This document shows positions 8,520-16,009 of a stretch of 64,000 nucleotides of DNA, one piece after another. Numbering within the stretch: position 1 is the stretch's first letter; every line of letters starts with the position of its first letter. Both the position numbers and the translations under genes were made by a program. Source of the DNA: Stenotrophomonas sp. ATCM1_4 (GTDB lineage Bacteria; Pseudomonadota; Gammaproteobacteria; Xanthomonadales; Xanthomonadaceae). The notes under the pieces were generated by a model. That model was not told the DNA's origin, made no database searches, and saw only the letters and a list, made by a program, of their open reading frames with translations. The stretch covers positions 1,279,978 to 1,343,977 of the forward strand of contig NZ_QPFB01000001.1 of assembly GCF_004348115.1 (NCBI RefSeq). Direction: 5' to 3'.

Positions 8520-8534
8520 GCAAGCGGCGTGCCG
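8520..8534 (-). promoter_or_regulatory. Sigma-54 promoter of fliLMNOP
   Basis: The minus strand reads CGGCACGCCGCTTGC, with GG/GC at the invariant -24/-12 spacing (consensus TGGCACG-N4-TTGC). It lies 34 bp before the fliL GTG. It gives this operon its own promoter despite the transposase inserted upstream. Confidence 0.85.
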
Positions 8535-8592
8535 TAGCGCGGGCGTCAGGACCTTGGCGCGTCGTCGGCTGTGCGCCGGGAGGCGCTCCATC

Positions 8593-8662
8593 GTAGGAGC
8601 GGCCTTGGCCGCGAAGCCGGGGCGGCTGGCATTGCATGCCGCGTGTCAGCAGGCGCTCCTAC
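8593..8662. repeat. REP pair (BIME-like) downstream of the RAYT gene
   Basis: First REP: GTAG head at 8593, then stem GCGGCC-TT-GGCCGC (8599-8612), ending GAAG at 8616. An inverted GCTCCTAC (8655-8662) closes the unit. The inverted head supplies the TAG stop codon of the RAYT gene (8659-8661). Confidence 0.88.
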
Positions 8663-9126
8663 AGCCAGATCGCGTTCCAATAGGGATAGAAACGAGGCGA
8701 GCTGACCAGCCCGGCCCTGACCGGGTTCATGAGGAGGTAGCGGGCGACTGTCCGGAGATCCTCTTCCCGGCGCAGGGCACGGTCATGAAAAGCACGTGCC
8801 CAGACCGGACGCTCGACGGTGGCCGGAAGGTGACGCGTGGTGTTGGCCTTGAGCCGGGCGATGGTCCTGCCTATCGGTTCGAGCCCGTTTGGCGCGATCA
8901 GGCCATGCCAGTGGTCCGGCATCAGCACCCAGGCCATCAGACGGGCATGGGGCCAGTTGCCAGGATCGTGGATGGCGCGTGCGACGTGGGCGGCAAGGGC
9001 GTGTTGGCCAAACAGCGCAATACGGTCTCGGGTGGTGAAGGTGATCAGGCTGATCTGGCCGATCTGGGTGGTCCGGCCGCGGCGCAACGCCTTGTGGCCA
9101 GGGGGTTGTTCGGGTGACAAGGGCAT
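8659..9126 (-). mobile_element. REP-associated tyrosine transposase (RAYT, TnpA_REP / IS200-like)
   Basis: 155 residues. RAYTs are single-domain Y1/HUH endonucleases that nick and spread REP sequences. Seen: an N-terminal LITFTTRDRIALF strand, the HUH motif in VLMPDHWHGLI (His-Trp-His), the helix IGRTIARLKANTTRH, and the catalytic Tyr in VARYLLMNPVRAGLV. All expected catalytic residues are present, so it may be active. It sits between fliK and fliL, flanked by inverted copies of the same 24-bp REP (8593-8616 and 9201-9224). Its stop codon lies in the GTAG head of the downstream REP. It is a chromosomal domesticated element rather than a full insertion sequence. Confidence 0.93.
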
Positions 9127-9200
9127 GCCCCAGCGTGATGTGGTGGCTTGCCGCTGGATGTCGGGCGATGTGGCGGATAGCAGTCGGGAAGCATTGCCGG

Positions 9201-9224
9201 CTTCGCGGCCAAGGCCGCTCCTAC
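9201..9224 (-). repeat. Inverted REP between fliK and the RAYT gene
   Basis: Exact reverse complement of the 24-bp REP at 8593-8616 (GTAG head, GCGGCC-TT-GGCCGC stem). It ends 14 bp before the fliK stop codon position and may also work as a transcription attenuator after fliK. Confidence 0.9.
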
Positions 9225-9237
9225 CATGGGGGAGGCT

Positions 9238-10299
9238 TTACGCGTAGGCGTCGAGCAGGCCGCGCAGGCGCAGGGTCTGCGGCCGGGCGACGGGCAGGTC
9301 CGTGCTGTCCTGGGCATGTCCGAGATCACCACCGCTCCCGTGTTGGCCTTCCTGCTGCGGGGATTGCTGGCCGACGTCGGCATGGGCCAGTTGCAGGCCC
9401 TGCTCGCCGAGCATCTCGCGCAGGCGCGGCAGGCTGTTCTCCAGCGCCTGGCGCACTTCCGAATGGGCGCTGGTGAAGCTGGCATGGACGCGGTCGCCGT
9501 CCAGCTGCAGCTTCACGTCCACCTGGCCCAGGTCGTGCGGCGTGATACGGATCTGCGCGTGGCCGATCTTCTGCTCCGCCAGCCAACTGACGCGGGCGCC
9601 GATGGCGTCGTCGAAGTCGTCGCCCTGCAGGTCGGGGGTGGGCGTGGGCGCCTCCAGCCGGACAGCGCTGGTGCGCAGGTCCGGGCCGTTCTGCAGTTGC
9701 AGCAGCTGGTTGAAGGCGGTGGACTTGGGATCGACGTTGATGTCGACGTCGATGCCCTTGTCGCCGCCGGTCTTGTCGCCGATGAGGGTCTGCTCGACCT
9801 GTTCCAGCGTGGCGGTAAGCTCGGCACTCTCCGCAGCAGGCGTCGCCGCGATGCTGGCGGCGGTGACGGGCAGGGTCGCGGTCGGCGCAGCGTTGGCCGG
9901 CGCCGGAGCGGGGGGCTGGACCGGCGCCGGGACGGGGGCCGGTTCAAGCGGCGCGGCCAGCAGGGCGGTCAGTCCCAGTGGCGGCCAGGGCGCGTCTTCC
10001 ACCGGCGCGTCCTTGTCGGGCGTGGCGGGTGTGTCGGTCGCCGGGCTGGCCTCTGTGGCAGGGCTTTCCGTCTCGCTGGCTGCGTCGGCGTTGCCTTTGG
10101 CGGGGGCCGTACTGGTGTTGCCGTCCTCGGCAGCGACGCCGCTGTTGGATGCCTGCGCGGGGGCGGGCTTGTCCTGCAGCAAGGCATCAAAGCGGGACGG
10201 CTTGCCGCCGTCGCTGCCGCCACTGGCGCGGTTGCTGCCGGTGCCCGTGCTGCTGGCGGTGTCGCTGCTGACCAGTGAGGCAGTGCCGAGCACGTTCAT
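9238..10299 (-). CDS. fliK: Flagellar hook-length control protein FliK
   Basis: 353 residues. FliK measures hook length and switches export specificity from rod/hook to filament proteins. The N-terminal ~200 residues are low-complexity, Ala/Pro/Thr-rich, as expected of the ruler part. The C-terminal Flg_hook domain (about 220-320) has IRITPHDLGQVDVKLQLDGDR and FTSAHSEVRQALENSLPRLR. It overlaps fliJ by 4 bp. It is the last gene of the fliE-fliK run, with the REP/RAYT insertion directly downstream. Confidence 0.95.
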   Translation of the reverse strand: MNVLGTASLVSSDTASSTGTGSNRASGGSDGGKPSRFDALLQDKPAPAQASNSGVAAEDGNTSTAPAKGNADAASETESPATEASPATDTPATPDKDAPVEDAPWPPLGLTALLAAPLEPAPVPAPVQPPAPAPANAAPTATLPVTAASIAATPAAESAELTATLEQVEQTLIGDKTGGDKGIDVDINVDPKSTAFNQLLQLQNGPDLRTSAVRLEAPTPTPDLQGDDFDDAIGARVSWLAEQKIGHAQIRITPHDLGQVDVKLQLDGDRVHASFTSAHSEVRQALENSLPRLREMLGEQGLQLAHADVGQQSPQQEGQHGSGGDLGHAQDSTDLPVARPQTLRLRGLLDAYA

Positions 10300-10748
10300 G
10301 CGCCGCTCCCGTCATCGCCGTTCCTGGCTTCGCGGGCGCGGCGGGCGCCGAGATCGTCCATCTCGCGCTGGTCGCGGCGGTTCTCTGCCTGCTTTTCCTG
10401 CGCGCGGTAGCTGGCCGCCAACTGCTCCAGCACCTGCTTGTCGCGGCTGGCAAGCAGCAGGCGGGCGCGCTCGGCGTCCACGCGCTCGCGGTTGCTGTCC
10501 ACGGTGCGGCTCTGCGCCTGCACCGCGTTGTCCAGGCGGTCGAGGAACGCGCGGCGGTTGAGCAGCTGCGCGGCGCTGGTGGTGGCCAGCTGCGCCGAGG
10601 CGTACTCGTCGGCGTACTGGCGCAGCTCGGCCAGGCGGCTCTGGTGCATGTCCAGGGCCTGCTGGCGCTCGGCCAGGGCCTTGGCGACTTCATCTTCCTT
10701 GTCCTGCGCGCGGCGCAGCAACGGGTCCAGGCGACGGGACGGGCTCAT
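10296..10748 (-). CDS. fliJ: Flagellar export chaperone FliJ
   Basis: 150 residues, almost entirely charged heptad-patterned helix (two long coiled-coil helices), as in FliJ, the stalk-like partner of the FliI ATPase. Overlaps of 4 bp with both fliI and fliK support the assignment, since sequence conservation in this family is low. Confidence 0.9.
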   Translation of the reverse strand: MSPSRRLDPLLRRAQDKEDEVAKALAERQQALDMHQSRLAELRQYADEYASAQLATTSAAQLLNRRAFLDRLDNAVQAQSRTVDSNRERVDAERARLLLASRDKQVLEQLAASYRAQEKQAENRRDQREMDDLGARRAREARNGDDGSGA

Positions 10749-12130
10749 GCGGGCTTCTCGCTATCTACCAGTTGTTGCAGGGCATCGAGGCTGTGGGACA
10801 GGTCGGCCGAGGCGTGCACGTCCTGGCCGAGGAATTCCATGATTTCCGGCCAGCGGTCCAGGGCCTCGTCGGTGACCGGGTCATTGCCGCGCTGGTACGC
10901 ACCAATGGCGATCAGGTCGCGGTTGGCCGAATAGGCCGAGACCAGGCGCTTGAGCTTGCGGATGCGCGCGCGCCAGACATCGTCGGCGATGTCCTGCACC
11001 ACGCGGCTGACCGAGGACTCCACGTCGATGGCCGGGTACAGGCCGCTGTCGGCGACCCGCCGCGACAGCAGGATGTGGCCGTCGAGGATGGCGCGGGCGG
11101 CATCGGCGATCGGGTCCTGCGGATCGTCGCCTTCGGTCAGCACGGTGTAGAAGGCAGTGATCGAGCCGCGGCCCTTGGCACCGTTGCCGGCGCGTTCGAC
11201 CAGCGCCGGCAGCTTGGCGAACACCGATGGCGGGTAGCCACGGGTGGTCGGCGGCTCGCCGACCGACAGGCCGATCTCGCGCTGGGCCTGGGCGAAGCGG
11301 GTCAGCGAATCCATCAGCAGCAACACGTTCAAACCCTGGTCGCGGAACCACTCGGCGATGGCGGTGGCACGGTAGGCGCCATGCAGGCGGGCCAGCGGCG
11401 GCCGGTCGGCGGGACTGGCCACCACCACGGCGCGGCGCAGGCCTTCCTCGCCCAGCGTGGTTTCGACGAAATCGCGGACTTCGCGGCCGCGCTCGCCGAT
11501 CAGGCCGACCACGATCACGTCGGCGGCGGTATAGCGGGTCATCATGCCCAGCAGCGTCGACTTGCCGACGCCGGAGCCGGCGAACAGGCCGACGCGCTGG
11601 CCGCGGCCGATCGGCAGCAGTGCATTGATCGCGCGCACGCCCACGTCCAGCGGCTGGATGATGGGTTCGCGCGCCAGCGGGTTGATCGCCACGCCGGCCA
11701 TGCCGACGTTGCCTTCCGCCCGGATCGGGCCCTTGCCATCCAGCGGCACGCCATCGCTGTCGATAACGCGGCCGAGCAGGCCTTCGCCCACTTCCACGCC
11801 ACCGCGCTTGTAAGAAGGAACTACCCGTGCGTTGGGCAGCAGGCCATGCAGTTCGGCGCTGGGCATCAGGTAGGTGCGGTCGCCGGAGAAGCCGACCACT
11901 TCGGCATCCACCCAACCGCCATCGATGACCTCGACCTTGCAGCTGGCGCCCATCGGTGCCTCGCAGCCGACCGCTTCCAGGGTCAGGCCGATGGCCCGGC
12001 GCAGGATGCCTTCGCGCACCAGGCCATGGCCGGCACCTCCGGTGCCATCCAATGTGATGCCATCCAGGCGCGCGGCCAGGCGCAGGTTGCGTGCGGCCGC
12101 CCATTCGGCCGGGGCAGGGGACAGGCTCAT
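10745..12130 (-). CDS. fliI: Flagellum-specific ATP synthase/ATPase FliI
   Basis: 461 residues. Cytoplasmic ATPase related to F1 beta that helps unload flagellar substrates from chaperones at the export gate. Walker A GSGVGKST at about 184-192, catalytic segment GERGREVRDFVE near 212, Walker B VLLLMDSLTR near 270, and the C-terminal helical bundle with RAILDGHILLSR. The gene overlaps fliH by 4 bp and fliJ by 4 bp. Confidence 0.98.
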   Translation of the reverse strand: MSLSPAPAEWAAARNLRLAARLDGITLDGTGGAGHGLVREGILRRAIGLTLEAVGCEAPMGASCKVEVIDGGWVDAEVVGFSGDRTYLMPSAELHGLLPNARVVPSYKRGGVEVGEGLLGRVIDSDGVPLDGKGPIRAEGNVGMAGVAINPLAREPIIQPLDVGVRAINALLPIGRGQRVGLFAGSGVGKSTLLGMMTRYTAADVIVVGLIGERGREVRDFVETTLGEEGLRRAVVVASPADRPPLARLHGAYRATAIAEWFRDQGLNVLLLMDSLTRFAQAQREIGLSVGEPPTTRGYPPSVFAKLPALVERAGNGAKGRGSITAFYTVLTEGDDPQDPIADAARAILDGHILLSRRVADSGLYPAIDVESSVSRVVQDIADDVWRARIRKLKRLVSAYSANRDLIAIGAYQRGNDPVTDEALDRWPEIMEFLGQDVHASADLSHSLDALQQLVDSEKPA

Positions 12131-12774
12131 GGGGTGGCTCCGGCGCGGCGCAGCACGGTGCCCAGCGCCGCGCGCAGGCGCGCGTCGAGGGTGCCGTCGA
12201 TGCGCACAGACTCGGCGTGCACGCGCAGGTCGCCGCGGCTGAGGCTGGTATCCGGGGCCAGGCGCTGGCCCTCGGGCAGCGCCAGCAGGGCGCTGATGGC
12301 GGCGATGTCGTCCGGGTGCAGGCGCACCTCGACCTCGCGCTGTGCGCCGCTGACGGTCTCCAGTGCTTCGTTGACCAGCGCCGCCAGCAACGACGGGTCG
12401 GCTTCATAGGCCCGGCCGATCAGCGCCCCGGCGATGCGCACCGACAGTTCGCCGAGCGCGCCGACCACCTCGTTTTCCAGCCGCACCAGCGGCCGGCTGA
12501 AGTTGTCCAGGATGCCTTCGATCTGGGCGATCAGGCGCCGCACTTCGGCCTGTCCCTGGGCGTAGCCTTCGCCGTGACCCTGCTGGAAGCCTTCTTCCTG
12601 CGCGGCATCGCGAATGGCCTGCACTTCCTCCAGGGTCGGCAACTGCAGCGGTGGCGGTGCCGGCTCGTGCGCGGTGATGGTCTCGATCTCGTCCGGCACG
12701 CCCATGGGCGCCGGCTGCAGGGGCGCCGAGCCGCGGGTGAGGTCCGGGGCGTGCCAGCGCACGACGTTGCTCAC
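12127..12774 (-). CDS. fliH: Flagellar assembly protein FliH
   Basis: 215 residues. FliH dimers hold FliI inactive in the cytosol and dock it on FliN. Seen: a Pro-rich N-terminus with a Trp (VVRWHAPDL) as used for C-ring/FlhA docking, a glycine-patterned helix GFQQGHGEGYAQGQAEV (the GxxxG repeats typical of FliH, about 75-92), and a C-terminal FliH/YscL domain. Overlaps fliG and fliI by 4 bp each. Confidence 0.94.
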   Translation of the reverse strand: MSNVVRWHAPDLTRGSAPLQPAPMGVPDEIETITAHEPAPPPLQLPTLEEVQAIRDAAQEEGFQQGHGEGYAQGQAEVRRLIAQIEGILDNFSRPLVRLENEVVGALGELSVRIAGALIGRAYEADPSLLAALVNEALETVSGAQREVEVRLHPDDIAAISALLALPEGQRLAPDTSLSRGDLRVHAESVRIDGTLDARLRAALGTVLRRAGATP

Positions 12775-13775
12775 AGCATGGCCTCCGCGCTGCCGCCGAT
12801 GGTGACGGTGCCTTCATCGGCCATGCGCTTGACGATGGCCAGGATCTCGCGCTGCGCGCCTTCCACGTCGGACAGACGCACCGGGCCGCGTGCCTCCATG
12901 TCCTCGAGCAGGATTTCGGCGGCACGCTGGGACATGTTGCGGGTGATCTTGTCGCGCACCTTGATGTCGGCGCCGCGCAGGGCCAGGCCCAGGCGCTCGC
13001 CGCTGACCTCGCGCAGCACCAGCTGCATCTCGCGGTCGTCCAGGTCGACCAGGTCGTCGAACACGAACATCAGGTCCTGGATGCGGCTGCCCAGCGGGGC
13101 GTCCACGCGCGCGATCTCGGTCAGGATCACCTGGTCCTGGCCGCTGTCCATGAAGTTGAGGATGTCGGCCGCGCACTGCACGCCGCCGATGCTGGACGAT
13201 TTCAGGTTCTGGTTGCCGGCGAACTGGCGCTCCATGATCTCGTTCAGTTCGTTCAACGCATTGGGCGGGATGCCGTCCAGGGTGGCGATGCGCAGCAGCA
13301 CGTCCACGCGGGTGCGCTCGGGCAGCAGCTTGAGCGCATCGGCGGCCTGGTCGTTCTCCAGGTGGGCCATGACGATGGCGATGATCTGCGGGTGCTCGTT
13401 GCGCACCAGGTCGGCCACCGCGCGCGGGTCCATCCACTTCAGCGCATCCAGGCCGGTGGTGTTGCGGCCGAGCAGGATGCGGTCGATCAGACTGCTGGCC
13501 TTGTCGCTGCCCAGCGCCTGCACCAGCATGTTGCGGATGTAGTCGTCCGAGCCCACCGACAGCGAGGTTTTGTTGCCCAGCTCGGCGCCGAAGTCGTCCA
13601 TCACCTGCTGCACCTGCTCGCGGGTGACGTCGCTGAGGGTTGCCATGGCGATGCCGATCTTCTGCACCTCCTTCGGCTCCATGTGGCGCAGCACCTCGGC
13701 CGCGTCGGCCTCGCCCAGCGAGAGCAACAGCACGGCGGCGCGCTGCACGCCGGACATCTGCAGGGTGTCAGTCAT
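12771..13775 (-). CDS. fliG: Flagellar motor switch protein FliG
   Basis: 334 residues. FliG sits on the MS-ring and carries the charged residues that take torque from the stator. N-terminal domain (1-110) with AAVLLLSLGEADAAEVLRHM, middle domain with the EHPQIIAIVMAHL armadillo segment, and C-terminal torque domain with MFVFDDLVDLDDREMQLVLR. It overlaps fliF by 8 bp. Confidence 0.98.
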   Translation of the reverse strand: MTDTLQMSGVQRAAVLLLSLGEADAAEVLRHMEPKEVQKIGIAMATLSDVTREQVQQVMDDFGAELGNKTSLSVGSDDYIRNMLVQALGSDKASSLIDRILLGRNTTGLDALKWMDPRAVADLVRNEHPQIIAIVMAHLENDQAADALKLLPERTRVDVLLRIATLDGIPPNALNELNEIMERQFAGNQNLKSSSIGGVQCAADILNFMDSGQDQVILTEIARVDAPLGSRIQDLMFVFDDLVDLDDREMQLVLREVSGERLGLALRGADIKVRDKITRNMSQRAAEILLEDMEARGPVRLSDVEGAQREILAIVKRMADEGTVTIGGSAEAML

Positions 13776-15414
13776 TGGCCACCCATCCCTTCACCACCTG
13801 GGCGACGCGCTTGGAGTCGGAGCGGACCGCCTCGCGCGCCATGCGCAGGCGTTCCTCGTAGGCATCCACCGGCAGCGCCAGCGGCGCGGAGCCGTCGAGC
13901 TGCAGACGGTCGTTGCCGAGGGCATCGGGCATGCGCAGGTCATCGTCCATCACCTGCACGTCGGCGCGCAGCGGGTCCTCGTCCCTGGCCAGCGCCTTGG
14001 GGGGACTGGAGATCTGGCGCAGGGCCGGGCGCAGCACGCCGAACAGCAGTGCCAGCACCACGATCGCGCCCAGGCCCATGCGCAGCCAGTCGCGCAGCTG
14101 CGGGTTCTCCCACAGCTTGGGTTCTTCCACCGGCAGGGCCTCGCGCACGAACGGGGCATTCATCACCGACACGGTGTCGCCGCGTTCGGCGCTGAAGCCG
14201 ACCGCCTGCTTCACCAGTGCCTCCACGCGGGTCAACTCGGCCGCACTGAGCGGCTGGTCGACCGTCTTGCCGTTGCTGCCGGCGCGCGGCACGTGGTCGA
14301 CCAGCACGGCGACGGACACGCGGTTGACCCGGCCCGCCGGCTGGCGGGTGTGCTGCAGGGTGCGGTCCAGCTCGTAGTTGCGGGTGGCGTTCTTGGAGGT
14401 TTCGGTCGGTGCGGCGGCGGTGGGCGCCGGCGCGGCGGCGGGGCCGGGCGGGGTGTTGCTGGCCGCGCCGGGCACGCCTTGGGGGCCGGCCACGTTGCTG
14501 GTGTTCTCGCTGATCTGTTCGCTGCGCACCTTCTGCGGCTCACCGTTGTACAGCTCACGGGCCTCCTCGGTGACCGAGAAGTCCATGTCCACGCTGACTT
14601 CCGGGTTGACCCGGCCGGCACCGGTCATCGGCTCCAGCAGCTCACGGATGCGCTGGTTGTAGGAGTTCTCCAGGCGGCGCACCTGGTCGAACTGGGCGGC
14701 GTTGAGCGCGGCATCGCTGTTGGGGTCGGCGATGGTGAGCATGCGGCCGCTCTGGTCGACCACGGTCACCCGTTCCGGGGCCAGGTCCGGGATGCTGGAG
14801 GCCACCATGTGCACGATGGCGTCAACCTGGTTGCGTTCCAGCTGCTGGCCGCCACGCAGTTCCAGCACCACCGAGGCGCTGGCCACGTCGCGCTGGCGGG
14901 TGAACGCGCTGGGCTTGGGAATGGCCAGGTGCACGCGGGCGTCACGCACCGGGCGCAGGCTGGTGATGGTGCGGACCAGCTCGGTTTCCAGCGCGTGCTG
15001 GTAGCGGGCGTTCTCCACGAACTGGCTGACGCCGAAACCGGGGTCGCGCTCCATCAGCTCGAAGCCGAGCCGCCCGCTGTCGGTCAGGCCGGAGCCGGCC
15101 AGCTTCAGGCGCGCATCGTGCACGTTGGCTTCCGGCACGGTGATGGCGCCGGTGGCCGCATCGAGCTTGAAAGGGATCTGCGCCGCCCGCAGCAGGTCGG
15201 TGGCCTGGGCCGTGGCCTTGTCATCCAGGCCGGTGTACAGCGGCACCATCGGTGCCTTCTGCGACCAGAAGAACACGAACAGGCCCGCCGCCACGGCAAC
15301 GGCGATCATGGCCATCAGGCCCAGCCGGCGGGTGATCTGCAGGCTCTGCAGACGGTCGAACCAGGCCCCGGCCTGCTCGGTGTTCAACGATTCTTTGGAC
15401 AGCGCGAATGCCAT
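13768..15414 (-). CDS. fliF: Flagellar MS-ring protein FliF
   Basis: 548 residues. FliF makes the MS-ring, the assembly base of the basal body. Two membrane helices are visible: about 31-50 (LGLMAMIAVAVAAGLFVFFW) and about 440-458. Between them lie the ring-building domains (PLYTGLDDKATAQ..., YQHALETELVRTI...ARVHLAIP) and a Pro/Ala-rich variable loop near 315-335. The cytoplasmic tail binds FliG. It starts 12 bp after the fliE stop. Confidence 0.98.
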   Translation of the reverse strand: MAFALSKESLNTEQAGAWFDRLQSLQITRRLGLMAMIAVAVAAGLFVFFWSQKAPMVPLYTGLDDKATAQATDLLRAAQIPFKLDAATGAITVPEANVHDARLKLAGSGLTDSGRLGFELMERDPGFGVSQFVENARYQHALETELVRTITSLRPVRDARVHLAIPKPSAFTRQRDVASASVVLELRGGQQLERNQVDAIVHMVASSIPDLAPERVTVVDQSGRMLTIADPNSDAALNAAQFDQVRRLENSYNQRIRELLEPMTGAGRVNPEVSVDMDFSVTEEARELYNGEPQKVRSEQISENTSNVAGPQGVPGAASNTPPGPAAAPAPTAAAPTETSKNATRNYELDRTLQHTRQPAGRVNRVSVAVLVDHVPRAGSNGKTVDQPLSAAELTRVEALVKQAVGFSAERGDTVSVMNAPFVREALPVEEPKLWENPQLRDWLRMGLGAIVVLALLFGVLRPALRQISSPPKALARDEDPLRADVQVMDDDLRMPDALGNDRLQLDGSAPLALPVDAYEERLRMAREAVRSDSKRVAQVVKGWVAND

Positions 15415-15426
15415 GCGTCTGGATCC

Positions 15427-15783
15427 TTACAGCGGCATGTTCATCACGTCCTGGTAAGCCTGGACGAGACGGTTGCGGACTTCCACGGTGGCGCGGAACG
15501 CCAGCTGGGACTGTTGGGCGGCGACCATCACCTTGGCCAGGTCGGCGCCGGGCTCACCGCGTTCGAAGGCGGCCGCCAGCTGGCCGGACTTCTGCTGGGT
15601 TTCGTTGACGCTCTTCAGTGCGCCCTGCAGGGTCTGGCTGAACGACGGTGCATTGACGGCGTTGCCCCCGGTCAATCCCTCGATGGCGTTGCTGCGCGGC
15701 AGGTCGCCGGTCGGCGCCACCTGGCCGACCTGGTTCTGCAGGCTGCGGATCTGGGAAAGGACGGAGGTGATGGAGTGGGACAT
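15427..15783 (-). CDS. fliE: Flagellar hook-basal body protein FliE
   Basis: 118 residues from ATG 15783. FliE joins the MS-ring to the proximal rod. The C-terminal half is the conserved part: FSQTLQGALKSVNETQQKSG and VMVAAQQSQLAFRATVEVRN, ending RLVQAYQDVMNMPL. The frame is open further upstream but the sigma-54 element at 15824-15838 fixes the start near 15783. First gene of the fliEFGHIJK operon. Confidence 0.96.
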   Translation of the reverse strand: MSHSITSVLSQIRSLQNQVGQVAPTGDLPRSNAIEGLTGGNAVNAPSFSQTLQGALKSVNETQQKSGQLAAAFERGEPGADLAKVMVAAQQSQLAFRATVEVRNRLVQAYQDVMNMPL

Positions 15784-15823
15784 CGAAACGGGTTCCGGTA
15801 GCAGTCGATCTGCAGGGGAGGTT

Positions 15824-15838
15824 GCAAGTTGCGTGCCG
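15824..15838 (-). promoter_or_regulatory. Sigma-54 promoter of fliEFGHIJK
   Basis: The minus strand reads CGGCACGCAACTTGC, matching the GGCACG-N4-TTGC -24/-12 element, 41 bp before the fliE ATG. Predicted to depend on RpoN and FleQ, both encoded in this window. Confidence 0.87.
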
Positions 15839-15958
15839 GAACCCGGAGGCCTTGATCTACGTGAATGAGGATGGCGCGGCGTCGGGAAACCGACGGGTTG
15901 ATGGCGCACGACGGTTCGCCGACTGGCCGTCTGGGTGTGGATGCCGCCGTAACGACGA

Positions 15959-15979
15959 ACGCCCGCGCGGGGCGGGCGT
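15959..15979 (-). terminator. Possible terminator after the large glycosyltransferase
   Basis: Stem ACGCCCGC / GCGGGCGT with a 5-base loop, 31 bp past the stop of the 16010-19522 gene. The minus-strand tail (TCGTCGTT) is not a clean T run, so termination may be weak or Rho-assisted. Confidence 0.4.
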
Positions 15980-16009
15980 CGGGGCGGCGACGGATTCCAA
16001 GCACGTGGC

